The position numbers and the translations under genes are program-made. Of a DNA stretch of 64,000 nt, positions 35,201-48,415 are shown in pieces. A model generated the notes under the pieces. That model was not told the DNA's origin. It ran no database searches and was given only the letters and a program-made list of their open reading frames with translations. The DNA lies in assembly GCF_009730915.1 (NCBI RefSeq), contig NC_052473.1, positions 17,256,100 to 17,320,099 of the forward strand, given 5' to 3'. The stretch comes from Dioscorea cayenensis subsp. rotundata (taxonomy: Eukaryota > Streptophyta > Magnoliopsida > Dioscoreales > Dioscoreaceae). Every line of letters begins with the position of its first letter. Position 1 is the first letter of the stretch.

Positions 35201-38200
35201 TTGATGTATCAGATCTGTTGTTATCTTTGAGTATTCAGAAACAAGTTGTCAACTTGTGTTTCTCTCATTAAAGCAAGAAAACAAGGGTTGCAGAATGGAG
35301 CAGTGATGCAAACCCTATCATCTCTATCAATGTGTAAGTGTGTGTTTGTGCTGCATCTCTAGGGTTTCTTAAACTAGTGAGAAAGTGAAAGAGAAAGACA
35401 AGCACCCTTGATCTATCTCTTCTTTTTTCTCTCTCTCTTCTATCATGTTTTCTACGTGTCAACTTGTCACGCTACTAGAGAATACAAAGATAAACAAACA
35501 TCACTTTATATTTATCTAATATATAGATATATATATATGGTTGTACTATTTGTTATTTTTAATATTATTATATGTATATATAATATATATATATATATAT
35601 AAAAATGTGGGTCGGTGGATGTGGTAAACAAAAAGAGGGAAATGCATGGGGAATTGAGTGGACACACCACACGGTTGGATTTCCGGACTCTGTTTTCAGA
35701 TGATTGGGCTCGTACCTCTCTTTCTTTCTTTTTCTTTCTCTTTCACTATATATATCTTTTTCCTTCACATGTATATATAAATATTGAAACAACATGAAAC
35801 TAGCTACTACACAAAATAACCTTTATTTTTCCCCTTCAAAAAAAAAAAATATATATATAGACACAAAAATTAACTGAATATTTCAGATGTAGCATCAAGT
35901 TAGTATTAGTGTCTATATTATATATGTGTCTCTCTTGCAAGCATGAAAGAACATGAAACTACTACACAAAATAATTTTTATTTTTTCCCTTAATTTCACT
36001 TTTATTTTAAGAGCTAGGGTGATCAAGAGAATTATATATACATATATATATATATGATTAATGTCTAATAATGTTTATAATTATGTGGATATTAATTTTA
36101 GATGTAGCATTAATTGTTAGTATTATTAGTGTTTATATCAAAATTAGAAAGGGATCTATATCCTAGACATGCATATATGCTTAATGTCTAATAATGTTTA
36201 TAAAAAAACAAAAACAAGGACATATGATCATACAAGAGAGCAAGCCTTGTGTACTATCAAATGGTTGAATAAATTTGAACATTGGATGAAGTGTTTATTC
36301 AGATTCTGTGGTCCTCCCTTAATAAAGCTGCTTGTTTTTCTGAGATAATATACACATACATATATATTTTTATACATGATGCTCACTAATTGCACCCATT
36401 TGCATATTATATAAATAAATAATGTGATGTTTTGTTGTTGTTTTTTGGTGGGGGTAGAAAGGAATTTGTGATGCTTTGATGGACCACTAAACATGGGGCA
36501 TGGGAACATCTTTTTGAGCAACTTGCACTTTTCTCAGCCCAAAATGAGAGATGTATAACATCATAGATCCATTGTTCTTTTGATTTGTGTATATAAGGGA
36601 ATTCTCTAATAGAATCAAAATGGTCCTTTTCTTTTTCTTATCTTAATTTCACTGTTTTCGGTTTGTTTGAATAGTTGGTTTTGTTCTTATTCATCCATTC
36701 CTAATTGGATATAATTGGAATATTTTTATTTTTATTTTATTATTTTGTTCCTTCTTTCCATTTTTATTTTAGTTTAATAAGGATTTAATGCAAGCGATTA
36801 TCATTTATCATGTCATGTATGATGGAAAGAATCGCATATAATTTATGAATAATTATGTGGTGAAATAAAAAGTTTAAATGTGGCATTGGCATTATTAAGA
36901 AAAGAATATGAATGGAATTTTGCAATAATTTATGGAGCGATCAAGCAATATATTAAACGGGACAAAATATTTATCAAGAACGAGTAATTATATGAATACA
37001 AGATAGATTCTACATGAAGCAAATATGCAACATAAGATATATACATATATATAATTATTTAAGAGAATAATTAGTATGAGACTTCATAAATCAAAGATGA
37101 AGATTGAAGCGAGAAAAGGAGATAATTAAATAGTGATGATGATGATGATGAAGCATTGAAGATATATGGTGCATGATGCATGTGTACCCCACTATTCGTA
37201 AAGCACCATCATCCAACACCTAGCATTGGTTAGGAATTATATGTCCATAATTAAGTGAGGTTAGGTATCATGAACTTTAGATTAGATGTTTATTTATTTA
37301 TTTGTTTGTTTTTTTATTAATAAAAGAAGGCATTGGTTAGCATGCTTTGTTTTTATCCATCTTGCATGCTTAGGAATATATGGGATAGGAGATACAATGA
37401 AAGGACCATGTAATTTAATAAGATTTCAGATGATTATTTATATGACTAGAACTTTGGTAGCTCTTGTCTCAAAGTCAAAATATATAGCATGCCTGTGATT
37501 TGGATATCACTATTCTTTGATTAAAGCAATGACAACCCTTTGCCTTTGGAAGGGAATAAATAATTATATAGAACATGGTTGGTTGCCTATAGATCAAGTG
37601 ATCAACCCTATGTTAGTTAGCTCAATAAGATGTATCTAAATTAACTATAGATTTGAATTTTACTAACAATCGATTATTTATAAGCTATAGGTTTAGTCTA
37701 ATAGATCCCGTTTAGGTTTTAACCTGACTCGATTATATTTATCCCTCGATAATTAAATGCACTAATATAATAAACATACATAATCATATTTATTACATAG
37801 TAAATAAATTTTTGTTATTTGTAACTTTCGTTAAATATGAGGTTCAGATAGTTTGATTTATTTAATTTATTTAAAGTAAACTAAAATTTTAAGTTGTACT
37901 ACTATATGATAAATCCAACTAAAATCAAATGATATGGGAAATGAAGACACTGTGTGTGTTCAAGTTCTATTAGCACAGTGAATGTTACAATTTATAAAAT
38001 CTCAAACTTAATTGAAAATTTAAAACATTAGAAAAACCCCCTTTACATCTGCCTTCAATTTTAAATCAAACTAAATAAACTATATAAACCAGGTGGGATT
38101 AATCAAGTTAATTATTTGGCTTGAGGCAAATACTGCACACCCTAAATAATAGTAGTTATGGTGGTGGTAGTTATGACTTATTTGCATGCTTACTAGCCTT

Positions 38201-40121
38201 CCAAAGTGAAAGGAAAAAAAAAAATATTTATATAAACACATAAAACATATATAAAAAAGTGAAACATATTAAAGCAAACCAAATGTGGCAGGTTGTCTTA
38301 AGACTACAAGTTCCATTTTGAGGCATGATTCCATCCAAACGTAGTACTCCAAAGCAAGGACCACTTTAGCACCATAAATTAAAACCATATTTCTATTTAA
38401 TTTCCAAGTTGTTGGAAGAGCTTACTTCTTGATGACCTTCTTTATATGGACCACCTACAACACAAAGCATGGAAAACATACCCTAATTAAGTTATGACGG
38501 TACCTAAGAATCAATTACTAGATATTGCATGCATGCTTTCCTTTCTATGTATCACTCTTAAATTTGTGCTTTGTTAGCACGCTTGGCCTCATGCACACTC
38601 ACCAAGAAGTGCATTTGCATTTATATAAGTAGTAAATTTATTAAATAATAAAAATATATAAATAATCGAAGAAATCGTCAGTATTTTATTTATTTACTTT
38701 TTTTATTGTATCAAAGCTCTATAATCGAATAAGATCATAGCTACTGCCGGTCACGGGGCCTTAACTGATTTATTGCAGCTAAAGAACTGATAAAGACGCA
38801 TGCTGAAAAAGTTAATGCACGCTGAAAAAGTCAGTGCACACTGAAAAAGTCAGTTATTCTGTAATTTATTTTAATTTATAATTTTTAAATTTTTTATTCA
38901 GAAACATTAGTGACCGTCATTAGTGGTCATCCAAAGATAAAAAGCTCGGAGTATGAAATTGTTTGAATTTTTTCTTTATATATATATATGATTAATATGC
39001 TTGTTTGTATTAAACTTTCATTGTTTCTTAGACTTTTTGACATTCTATTTCTTACTTTTAAAAAAGTTATGATACTTATCTTGCATTCATGTTCTACTAT
39101 AAAATAATAATATGTGATTAAATGGGTGAGCTATTTATTTATTACATATAAAACATCTACAATTGAAGGTCTCATATATACTCTTGTAAAAGTTTATAAT
39201 TGCTAGTATCCCTTTGAAAACAATCATTTTCACATGTATGTCCATGTTTGGGTAACAAGGAATCATAAGTATGTATAAACAATCAATAGGTCTTGTCGGG
39301 GTATAAATGGAAAAAAGGCATACCTCAATTTGTTTGTAATTAAACCCACAATAATGAAGATTAATAAAAGAGGTCGAGAAGGAGAAGAATCCCACATAAA
39401 ATATACATGGTACATCCGCATGCTAGCAGACTTTTGTATATATATATATATATATATCTTATATATATTAAGAGTATAGAGAAAGAATTAAATTTATATT
39501 AACTAATGTAACTAAATTTTCATATATCCCAAAATTTAAAAAAAAATAATAATTTCAAGCTAGTTCAAATAATATAATAGTATTACCAAAAAATTTAAAA
39601 CACACTCAACAAAATTTATAGTACATGTTATCAGATATTTCAATATTTGATTATTATTCTCATATATCATTCCTAACCTTGATCTCATTCTCATATATCA
39701 TTCCTTACCTTGATGTATACTCGGGGCCAATATTATTGGGGGATTGGGGATGAATGAGAGAGAAGTGAGAGGAAATTACTTATTTTCCTTTAATTATAAA
39801 AATTATTAAATTAAATAATTAATCATAATAACTATAATAACCACCTAGGATTATGACACCTTTACCCATTGTTTTTTTTCACAATGTGGAGAAGTTAACA
39901 CCACTCTTCCCAAAACACACATTAAATTCTCAACCATGTCAGAAGCATAGTTAAGAATTATTTTTTAGGAGGGGGACAAGTGAGAAAAAATGAGGAGGGA
40001 TCAAAATAATAATTTTTATAAATATTTTCTACAAATAGAATTTTTATATTACATATATTTAAATTTGTAAAGAGTAAGGATCAAACAATATAATTTTATA
40101 TATAAATTTATAAAGAATAGG
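35201..40121. other. AT-rich intergenic DNA beyond MIR156
   Basis: The first few hundred bases probably hold the MIR156 promoter and 5' end (minus strand). CT-rich runs at 35410-35445 and (AT)n tracts at 35520-35600 are visible, but no box could be assigned safely. The rest holds AT tracts, a short tandem repeat at 38800-38855 and a duplicated ATTCTCATATATCATTCCT motif at about 39657-39706. No gene supported. Confidence 0.45.
38800..38855 (+). repeat. Short tandem repeat, CTGAAAAAGT core, three copies
   Basis: Three successive units of about 19 bp share GCTGAAAAAGTCAGTGCAC, with the first and last diverged. A nearby GGTCAC/GTGACC pair (about 38750 and 38912) might be the ends of a small element, but this is weak. 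Confidence 0.5.
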
Positions 40122-41117
40122 TGATGAGTGCATTTTATATCGTATTTTGTTTACCTCCAATTAATATTTTTCTTGTCATTTAGTATTATTTGTATCTATT
40201 TCGGTGCTATTCTAGGTATTATAATGTTGTTGCGCAAAATGACAGGCTTTAGAACAACAGAAGAAGTTTCGAAGCAAAAATCGGCAAAAGAACATCGATT
40301 TCTAAGTGTTCAAGCTAAGCACGCATGTTGTGCTTATTGGTCGTGCTTATTACTGGTTTCAAGAGGGTTGAGCAACAATGCAAGCACGACTGTGTTCCAA
40401 GGGGAGCACAAACTAAGCACGCCCGTGCTCTTTCCTCGTGCTTTTCACTGGATTTCAAAGGCTCCTCCAAACAGCTGAAGCATGATTTCTATGCTCCATT
40501 CACGGGCGTGATTCTGGGGAGTACGGGCTGAGCCAACCTAACCATTTTCTACCGAATTCCCGTTAAAAGCATGGCCTAAGCAAGCCCATGCTTAAACCGT
40601 GCTGGCCTGAAAAGTGCTTTTTAAGCTCTGGATCTGGACTTTTAGGAAATCTTCTTGGCCAGGGTTTTCCTCTCCACTTTCAGAACATCGAAGGAGCCCA
40701 TGTGCAATCTTCACCACATTTTCTAGGGAGATTAAGGCTTAATTCATGGTACATTGAGGAGTGAAACTTAGCCACCGAAGAAGTTCCTTGGAGCACATTT
40801 GAGGAGATTTTGATTGGAAGAGGGAGTCATGAATTCTCTTTCAAAACTTGACGTATTTGAGAGTCATAGATATGACATTGCTAGTGAGCACACGTAAGAA
40901 CCGTAAAATGTATATGATAGTCATTGGAAGAAAATCAGTGCACTAATGCATTTGGGAATTAGTCCGGAGTAATTTCTTCTCATTGTTGTCACAACTCAAC
41001 CCTTGTCCACCTGTCCTTTCATCTTTCTTCTTTATATTTCTTTAGTTTAATCAATTCCAAACCATTATTGATTGATTAGAGATTAGAAGAGTGATCAGTA
41101 TTAGGAGCCCCAGTCTC
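40122..41117 (+). mobile_element. Ty3/Gypsy-type LTR fragment
   Basis: Begins TGATGAGTGCATTTTATATC, the usual opening of plant Tat/Athila-like LTRs. It runs through GC-richer DNA with several AAGCACG and GTGCTT motifs to GGAGCCCCAGTCTC, which resembles the stretch just before the end of such LTRs. It is interrupted there by another element. No coding part or second LTR was seen. Open frames inside it are not genes. Confidence 0.6.
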
Positions 41118-41383
41118 TAGGGATGGCAATGGGGCGGGGCGGGGCGGGCCGGGAGGGGCCACCCCAACTTGCCATAACCGCCCCCGAATTTTTGCACTCG
41201 CCCCACCCCTCTCCTCTTTTACAAAAGTTGAGATAAAAACATAAAAATTTTCACTATTTTTAGTTCATTAATTCATAAGTTTAATCAAAATGCATAACTG
41301 TCATTATTGAGTGAATATAATTTTATTACTTTTATTTATAAAGTGAGAAATTTTTAAATTATATGTATATATTAATATATAGG

Positions 41384-41435
<52 letters not shown>

Positions 41436-41560
41436 AATTTTTAGAGAGGCGAGGCGAGCAGGGTAAGTCCCCCATAAATAAATAATATCTTATATATATT
41501 TATATATATGCACAAAGGGATGGAGCGAGGAGGGCCATGGCCCCCTTTGCTAACCCCTGG
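41118..41560. mobile_element. Truncated hAT-type element nested in the LTR
   Basis: Starts TAGGGATGGCAATGGGGCGG, close to the left end TAGGGATGCAAATGGGGCG of the complete element at 60721. It is GC-rich at first, then AT-rich, and breaks down into a 48-bp (AT)n tract at about 41387-41434. No matching right end or target duplication was found. The part after the (AT)n tract may be unrelated repeat DNA. Confidence 0.5.
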
Positions 41561-43195
41561 CTCTGCTCTTAGTAGAAGGAAGTTGAACTCTGAATCTTTC
41601 GTATGGAAAACAGTGGCACTACCGTCCGGATATTGTGCCGGTAGTAAAACAATATTTTTTTTTTTAATAATATGAACAAGCCACCCCACACATAGATTTA
41701 ATTATAATAATTATTTTAAATAATAATATTCAAAATATTTTTATAATAAAAACTTTATTTATATTAAGCATCACAAATTTTTAATACATGAAGAAAATTT
41801 ATTTATATTAACAATATAAAAGTAATATTTATTTCACTTGCTATATATTGAAACCACCCAAAAAATAAAAAATAAAACCAGAGTTCTAACTAAACCTATA
41901 AATTGGGCCCATCCATCCAGCCCAAGCCACTTATAATAGTGAATGTAAGGCCCATTTTGTTTCTTTTTTCACTTTCTGGCCCAAATAGAGTGAAAAATTT
42001 TCCTATATATAGACATTAATATGTTGGTGGTATAATTTCCCATATATTTTAAATATTCTTTATCTATTTATAATAGTGCAAACAAAAGATTTTTATTTTT
42101 ATAAATCTTATCATAACTTACATCAAAATTTTGAATTATATGTTGTTTTATATTAACTAAAATATTTGGATCTTATCATTATATATTTTTTAAAATCCTT
42201 ATTTAAATAAGTACTACATATATTTAAAAAACATATAATAATTATATAATATAAAAAAATTACATGTATGGCTAAGTAGTTAGTATCTTATATGTACATA
42301 TACAATTATCATAGTTAATCTTATGTGTACAATAAAGATATATTAATTATTCTATTATTATAGCAATGACTAAAAAACAATAAATTTATCTTTTTTTATT
42401 ATTATCATCACAATGAATAAAAGAAAAAATGTTTCACGATTTTACAACAAACACATTTTCAAATTTTATTTTAAAACTTGTTATGTTAATCAACTCTAAC
42501 AAACATATTTTTGTTAAAACAAAAAAACAAACATGAAAAATATTTTATAAAAATAAAAATAAAAATGAATTTTCTTAAAAACAAAAATTCTCAAAACAAA
42601 TAGGCCCTAAGTTTTTAAGCAACAAGCCTTCAATCTTGTTTGATAGTAGATAACAATCTATTGACTTCTTTGTCACAATCCATGCAACAAATTAAATTAA
42701 AATGATATATATTCTTAAAGTGATTGTGTTGTAAGTTTTGCTACTCAAACAAACAATCTTAAAATTTAAATCAGATGACTACATTGCTTTGTTATTTAAT
42801 TGGGAGTCTATACATATATACATAAAAATTAAGAGAGCAAGTCTTTTATTATAGTTGTTTTAGGTAAACAAATCATGCTTGTAGTTAGGGAGAATATATA
42901 TATTTGTGTGTGTGTGTGTGTGTGTGTGTTTTGGAGTAAAATATTGGATTAATAAAGAAAAATAATAAGTAAATGAAGATAAACATGAGACTATAAACAA
43001 AGACTAGCATTTGAACGGTCTTTACCTATGAGTTGAGGTCCTTGAGGATAATAAGACTATTAAAATGCGCAATAAGGTCTCAATTAAGTCAAGTCCGTAT
43101 TTTTTTTTTAATTGAAATAATGCACCGTCCACAATTAACATGATTAAATTATGTGGTTTTTTTATTCTTCATACTTTTCTCTTAAGCAATTCATA

Positions 43196-43275
43196 TGCAA
43201 AATTTTTTTATTTTTATTTTTATTTTTTTGAAAAAGTGGATAAACCACACAGATTAATACCATTTGCAAAATTTT
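43196..43275 (-). mobile_element. Tiny poly(T)-tailed insertion with 11-bp direct repeats
   Basis: TGCAAAATTTT occurs at both ends (43196-43206 and 43265-43275). Between them are a T-rich tail, then GAAAAAGTGGATAAACCACA and a few more bases. Read on the minus strand this is a short sequence ending in an A-rich tail, as left by a strongly 5'-truncated SINE or LINE. Confidence 0.5.
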
Positions 43276-44275
43276 CTTTGTGAAGTCTTCTTTTCCAATA
43301 TTAGTATTTGAAAATTAAACTCAAATTTAATATTATTTTAAATAAATTAATTTTATAAAGAGATATAATAGATGGCATATTTGTGACAACATCAAGTTAC
43401 ATAAGATCTATACTTTCATTCAAATTAAAAATCAAAGTCTTTGAGCATGGCAAAGACTAAAAGAAAAAAACAAATGAAGTCCTCGCTTTTAGTTTTCTAG
43501 AAAGAAAAATACTTTGATATTGTTCACAAATTTCATAAAAAATAATGGTTACATTCCTATCATTTTGGAGTGACATACACATGCTTATATCATATATGTG
43601 ACATATGAAAAAAAATAATAGTCAATAGTAAAATAATAAGATTTGACTCTAAGTCTCTGTAGAATAATATGATTTGACTCTTAGTCAACAGTGATGAATA
43701 ATCTTCTCAATTTAATAAATAAATAAATCAATCAATCAACTAAAAATTATTTTATTAGTTCAGAAAAATTAGAAATTTAATAAAATAACATTTTAAGCAT
43801 TGAAAATAAAAATTAGATTAAATAAATTAAGACGGTAACTATGAATTTTTGTAAAAAAAATTAATCTAAGTAAATCACACTCTTTCTAGAACTAGAGCCC
43901 ACACAAAGGAATATAATATATGAATCAAGTCAAGTCAAGTTTAAATGCTGAAAATTCTATACATTATGTTGCACATAAAAAACAAGTTCCCATTTCAAAG
44001 CATCTTCATCACTTAAACCATCTTTTCCAAGCCATCTCAATCACTTTTGAATTTTTTTTCACTTATAATTAATTAGGAGTAATGAGTGGAAAAGGCAAAA
44101 AAGCAAAAAAAAAAAATTTATGGTAATAATAATTGAACATTTAAAAATGATAAGTAAAATAAAAAAAAGAAAGAAATTCAAGATTTGGCTTAAAGTTAAT
44201 TAGAATGAAAAAAACATATTAATTGAGGTTGGTCCAAATAACAAAAGATTGAGTAATCTAAGCAATTGATTTAAT

Positions 44276-44328
44276 TTTGTATATTTTTTTTATTTTTTTT
44301 AAAGGGTGATAAGCGCCTTTGTATATTT
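44276..44328 (-). mobile_element. Tiny poly(T)-tailed insertion with 11-bp direct repeats
   Basis: TTTGTATATTT is at 44276-44286 and 44318-44328. The insert is a T-rich tail followed by AAAGGGTGATAAGCGCC. It has the same layout as the neighbouring scars, but the body sequence differs. Confidence 0.45.
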
Positions 44329-44988
44329 GTATATTTGTGTGTATATATATATATATATACAAATATACAAATAATATATATATATATATATTCTAAAAAA
44401 GATAAACTCTTTTTTATGGTTCTCAGTACTTTTATGAGAATTGATTTAGAATCTGTGGGTAAATAACAAGTTTATGGAATGACTTAAAAAAAGAGCACAC
44501 ACACACACACCCACATGTTCTAAAGTCTTTAGTCTTGGCTTTTCACATTGATGTCTCCATCAATTAAGACATTTGATTCTTAATTAATCAAGTTTGGAAC
44601 TTACAGTGCAAAGGAAGCATGCAATTCATATTTTCGTTGTTTTGTTTGCATACCTTTTCAAAAATCCAAAATTTAATAGAGATGATAATAGGTAGGATAT
44701 GAGTAAAGTATATTAAAATCTTTATCCATACCCATAATTTTTACTTTATACACATACCTTTACTTGTACTCTTAAAAGAAAAAAAAAATCATACCCTTAC
44801 TCTTCAGGGTATAAGTATATATGCAGGATATTTGCTTACCTGTTATTCAAATTACTGAATTAAATAATAATAATAATAATAATAATTTAGAATCCATTAC
44901 AATATAATGTTTAAATACATGTCTATAAATTCAAATTTACATAACATATCACAAAAGTAATAAAAATAATATTAGAATGTTTTTAATA

Positions 44989-45034
44989 CAAATTTTTTTT
45001 GTGATAAATGTGGATAAACCACAGTCAAATTTTT
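44989..45034 (-). mobile_element. Tiny poly(T)-tailed insertion with 9-bp direct repeats
   Basis: CAAATTTTT is at 44989-44997 and 45026-45034. The insert reads GTGATAAATGTGGATAAACC and then ACAG, sharing GTGGATAAACCACA with the insertion at 43196-43275. This supports a common source family. Confidence 0.5.
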
Positions 45035-45094
45035 GAATAATAGACGACAAAGTCGCTTTTTTTATGAATATAAACATTACTAAACAGTAATAGA

Positions 45095-45240
45095 ACCCGG
45101 ATGTACAGTATATGTACAGTATGAGAATACTATAGGAATTCCGGATGAACAGTGTATGAACAGTACTGTTGGGGGAGAGATTTGAACCAATGACCTCCCC
45201 CTTATGTCATACCATTGGACTATCCAATGGTTGACTAATA
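45095..45240 (-). mobile_element. tRNA-derived SINE (minus strand)
   Basis: On the minus strand TAGTCCAATGG (45222-45212) is a good A box and GGTTCAAATCTC (45188-45177) a good B box, separated by a GGGGGAGGTCATT stretch as in tRNA-derived SINE heads. The body beyond carries two copies of a CCGGATGAACAGTGTATGAA-like segment (about 45098 and 45142). Ends and target duplication are not fixed. Confidence 0.62.
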
Positions 45241-45297
45241 CAATTGACGATCGGAAGAAAGCAAATATCTATAAAAACAAAAAAGAATATTTTAAGA

Positions 45298-46078
45298 GCA
45301 TCTCCAACTCAGCGTCACATTTGACGCTTTGGGTTGGATTTGGCAAAAAATCTCCAACCAAGTGTCATTTTCTGTGCCAAAATAAAAGTTGGCTACAGTG
45401 GCACGCAAGATATTGCGCGCCACTGTAGCCACGTTATTTTAATTTTAATTTTATTTTTTATTTATGTTTTCAATTTCAGTTTTAATTTTCAGTTTTTTTA
45501 ATAATTTTTGGTTTTTAATTTTGCTTTAATTTTTTTAAATTTATAATTTTTATTTTATTATTTTATTTTTTTTATTTTCGGTTTTCATTTTCTGTTTTTA
45601 ATTATTTTTTTAATTTAGTTTTTAATTTTTCTTTTAATTTTTAAAATTTATATTTTTTATTTTATTTTTTATTTCTATTTTGATTTTCGGTTTTGATTTT
45701 CTATTTTTTAATTCTTTTTAAATTTTAGTTTTATTTCTTTACAATTTATATTTATAACTTTATAATTTTATTAAATTAATAAGTAATAATTTAATTTTAT
45801 ATTTTTTAATTAATAAAGACATCAAATTTAAAAAAATAATTTGTGAATTATAAATTCATTAAATTAAATAATTCAATGGTTAAAAGTGAAAAATATTTAA
45901 AGATAATTAAATTTGTGGATAGTATGAATATATAAATTGTGAAATAAAAAGAATATTCTTAGAATATTCTATTTTAGAGTTAAAAATAAAGATGATGGTT
46001 GGAGAAACTTTCACGGTAGAAATTGTATTTTTAAGTACTGAAGCGCTAAATATAGAGTATTGGGTTGGAGATGGCTTA
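45298..46078. mobile_element. MITE-like element, about 780 bp
   Basis: Left end GAGCATCTCCAACTCAGCGT; right end in reverse GCCATCTCCAACCCAATACT. Both then carry a GCGTCA/GCGC-type motif. TTAA is present on each side, so a TTA/TAA target duplication (PIF/Harbinger type) is possible but not proven. Near the left end GCTACAGTGGC and GCCACTGTAGC form a perfect hairpin. The interior is TTTTAATTT-rich low-complexity DNA. Confidence 0.62.
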
Positions 46079-46868
46079 AGTGATATCATCAAACTATCAT
46101 TAAACTCTAGGAAAAATATTAGTTACACACTTACATTATTATGACATTATTTTATTTATTTATTTTACAATATTTATTTTTTTCAATTTAATTATAAATT
46201 TAATATAAATCTAAAATTCAAATTTGATAATGTCATGGTCTCTCAAATATAAATATAAAAATTAAATAAAATTTAAAATAACATACTAAAAAAAAATTTA
46301 AAGTATTATTTTAAATTAATCACCGATAAATATTTAGTTTAATAAAAAATTATATATATAAGCAATTCTTGTTCAGTGGAAGATGCATGATGGGTGTGTC
46401 CCATCCACTTTTTTATGTTTTAAATTAAAAAGTGATGGGACCCTTTCCCTTAAATAAATTTTTTTTAATTCAATTTTTTCAAATTAATAGAATAATTTAT
46501 TATTATCATATATTTTAATTATTTATTTTGAAGTATATATTTTTTTAATATATTTTTATTATTTAATTAATAATATTTGATATTTATTATATAATTATAG
46601 TATTAGAGATAATTTAATAAGTATGAGTTTAATGGGTTGATTGTGGGTCCTATTTTATAATATAACTATTATGCGAGATAGTTTAATGGATAAGAGTTTA
46701 ATGGATCAAATTCTAAAATAGTCTAACAATTAAAGTTGCCTTAAATATACTGTGGAAAATACTTGTAACTTGGACGTGGATTGAAATATAAAAGTAAATA
46801 TTTAAAATCATATAATTTAAATATAATTTTTCTTTATTTGTATATATATTAAATAAATCATCTATTGC
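46079..46868. other. AT-rich intergenic DNA
   Basis: No gene. A stretch of about 46358-46741 may be one more diverged MITE (left AGCAATTCTTGTTCAGTGG, right in reverse AAGGCAACTTTAATTGTTAG), but the match is too weak to annotate as such. Confidence 0.4.
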
Positions 46869-47241
46869 GGGTAAATTTTTTAGTAGGTCATTAAATTTTT
46901 GCTCATTTTCACTTTGATCATCAAATCTCAATTTGTATAAATTTGATCACTCAACTTTAATTTGATTTCACTAGGTAATCAATCAAAGGATTTTAGCCCC
47001 CAAATGAATGATGTAACTCTTTTTCAATGATATGAACACTTCTAATAGGCTTAATAATGTGTCATGAGAGGGTTGTCTCAAATTTTGAGACAAACATGTA
47101 ATCAATTGGGAGTTGAAATCCTTGATTTATTGCCCGATGAAATCAAATTAAAAAACTGAGTGACGAAATTGATATAAATTGAAGTTCAATAATCAAAGTA
47201 AAAATGAGCCAAAATTTAATAACTTAGTAAAAAATTAATCC
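46869..47241. mobile_element. Foldback-type MITE with long inverted repeats
   Basis: The first ~125 bases and the last ~125 bases are inverted copies: left AATTTTTTAGTAGGTCATTA, right in reverse AATTTTTTACTAAGTTATTA, and both continue through GCTCATTTT-CACTTTGAT-type, CAATTTGTAT-type and TTTGATTTCA-type blocks. The centre is short and non-coding. Long inverted repeats suggest a Mutator-like MITE, but no 9-bp duplication was found. Confidence 0.7.
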
Positions 47242-47634
47242 GACGAGCCCTTATAACTTTGATTAAGGTAGTAGTATTTAACAATTAATCAATCAATTAA
47301 ATTAAATTTTAATAAAAATAAAAAATTACATATTAATTTACATGGATTGTTCCTATTTGTTAATTTAATATTTTTTCCTATTTATTAATTTCAAAATAAG
47401 TGGAAATTATTAAAACTAGGTTAATTGATTTGTCACCTCTCTAGTCTAGTCTTCAAGTCCAAAGAAACCTTTTGAATATTTGATTTTGGTGTAAAATTGA
47501 AGTAATGTCACACCATGGTCCTTATCATCATTCAAGACTCTTTAAAGGAAATTTTCAAAAATAATTAAATAATTAATTATTAATTACATGCATGCACGCG
47601 TTTCACGCAGCCATTTGGGACTAAATTTTATTAG

Positions 47635-47681
<47 letters not shown>

Positions 47682-48376
47682 CAAGTCTAGACTTCAACGT
47701 CGTCTTCATTTTGGTCTTGTTCTTTGGGCGGCCGTAATTTGAATCTTAATAATTTTTTTTATTTTATCCTTATTTTAGCACCAAACTTATATAGTCACAT
47801 CAATAAGATATTTTTTAATTATATAATTATTATTATTATTAGTGTTTAAAAAAAATTACGTATAAAGAAATTTTATTTATTATTTATATGTATATGTTCA
47901 TAGGTACCAACTAATTCTACTTTATGTGGCAAATACATATGCTATAATATTTGGTAGCATGTGTCACATTTTTATTCATCAATTTTGAATTTCTTTCATA
48001 CCATTCAACACTTTACACTAAAAAATAGTTTGATAGTCATTAATTTTTTTATTTATTAACATCAAGTTAAGTGTTTATATTCTTTCTGAGGAGGCGACAC
48101 ATGTGCACACTCTTGACGTGATTTATCAACTTTAATAAAAAGTAATAATAAAAAAAAAATTATATTCTCATCTCCATTTTTTTAAGACTATATGCTTTTT
48201 ATTTTTATAATTTTATATAATATTGTTATATATTTTATTTTTTATAATAGATCAACTCAACCTAATGCTGTATATGCATAAAAAAAAATATCATTTTACT
48301 AAATACATATAATTAAATAAATTATAAAAACTTATTGAAGATGTAACCAAATATATTAATGGAAAAGCCCGAGGTT

Positions 48377-48415
<39 letters not shown>

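Larger units (their letters stand above)
41561..45094. other. AT-rich intergenic DNA with retroposition scars
   Basis: No gene. A (GT)n tract lies at 42906-42930. Three short insertions flanked by direct repeats are annotated separately (43196-43275, 44276-44328 and 44989-45034). AT tracts occur at about 44343-44388 and a (TAA)n tract at about 44865-44886. Confidence 0.5.

Noticed and set aside
40128..40478. 116-codon open frame
   Set aside because: It lies fully inside the LTR fragment and shows no gag-pol or host domain.
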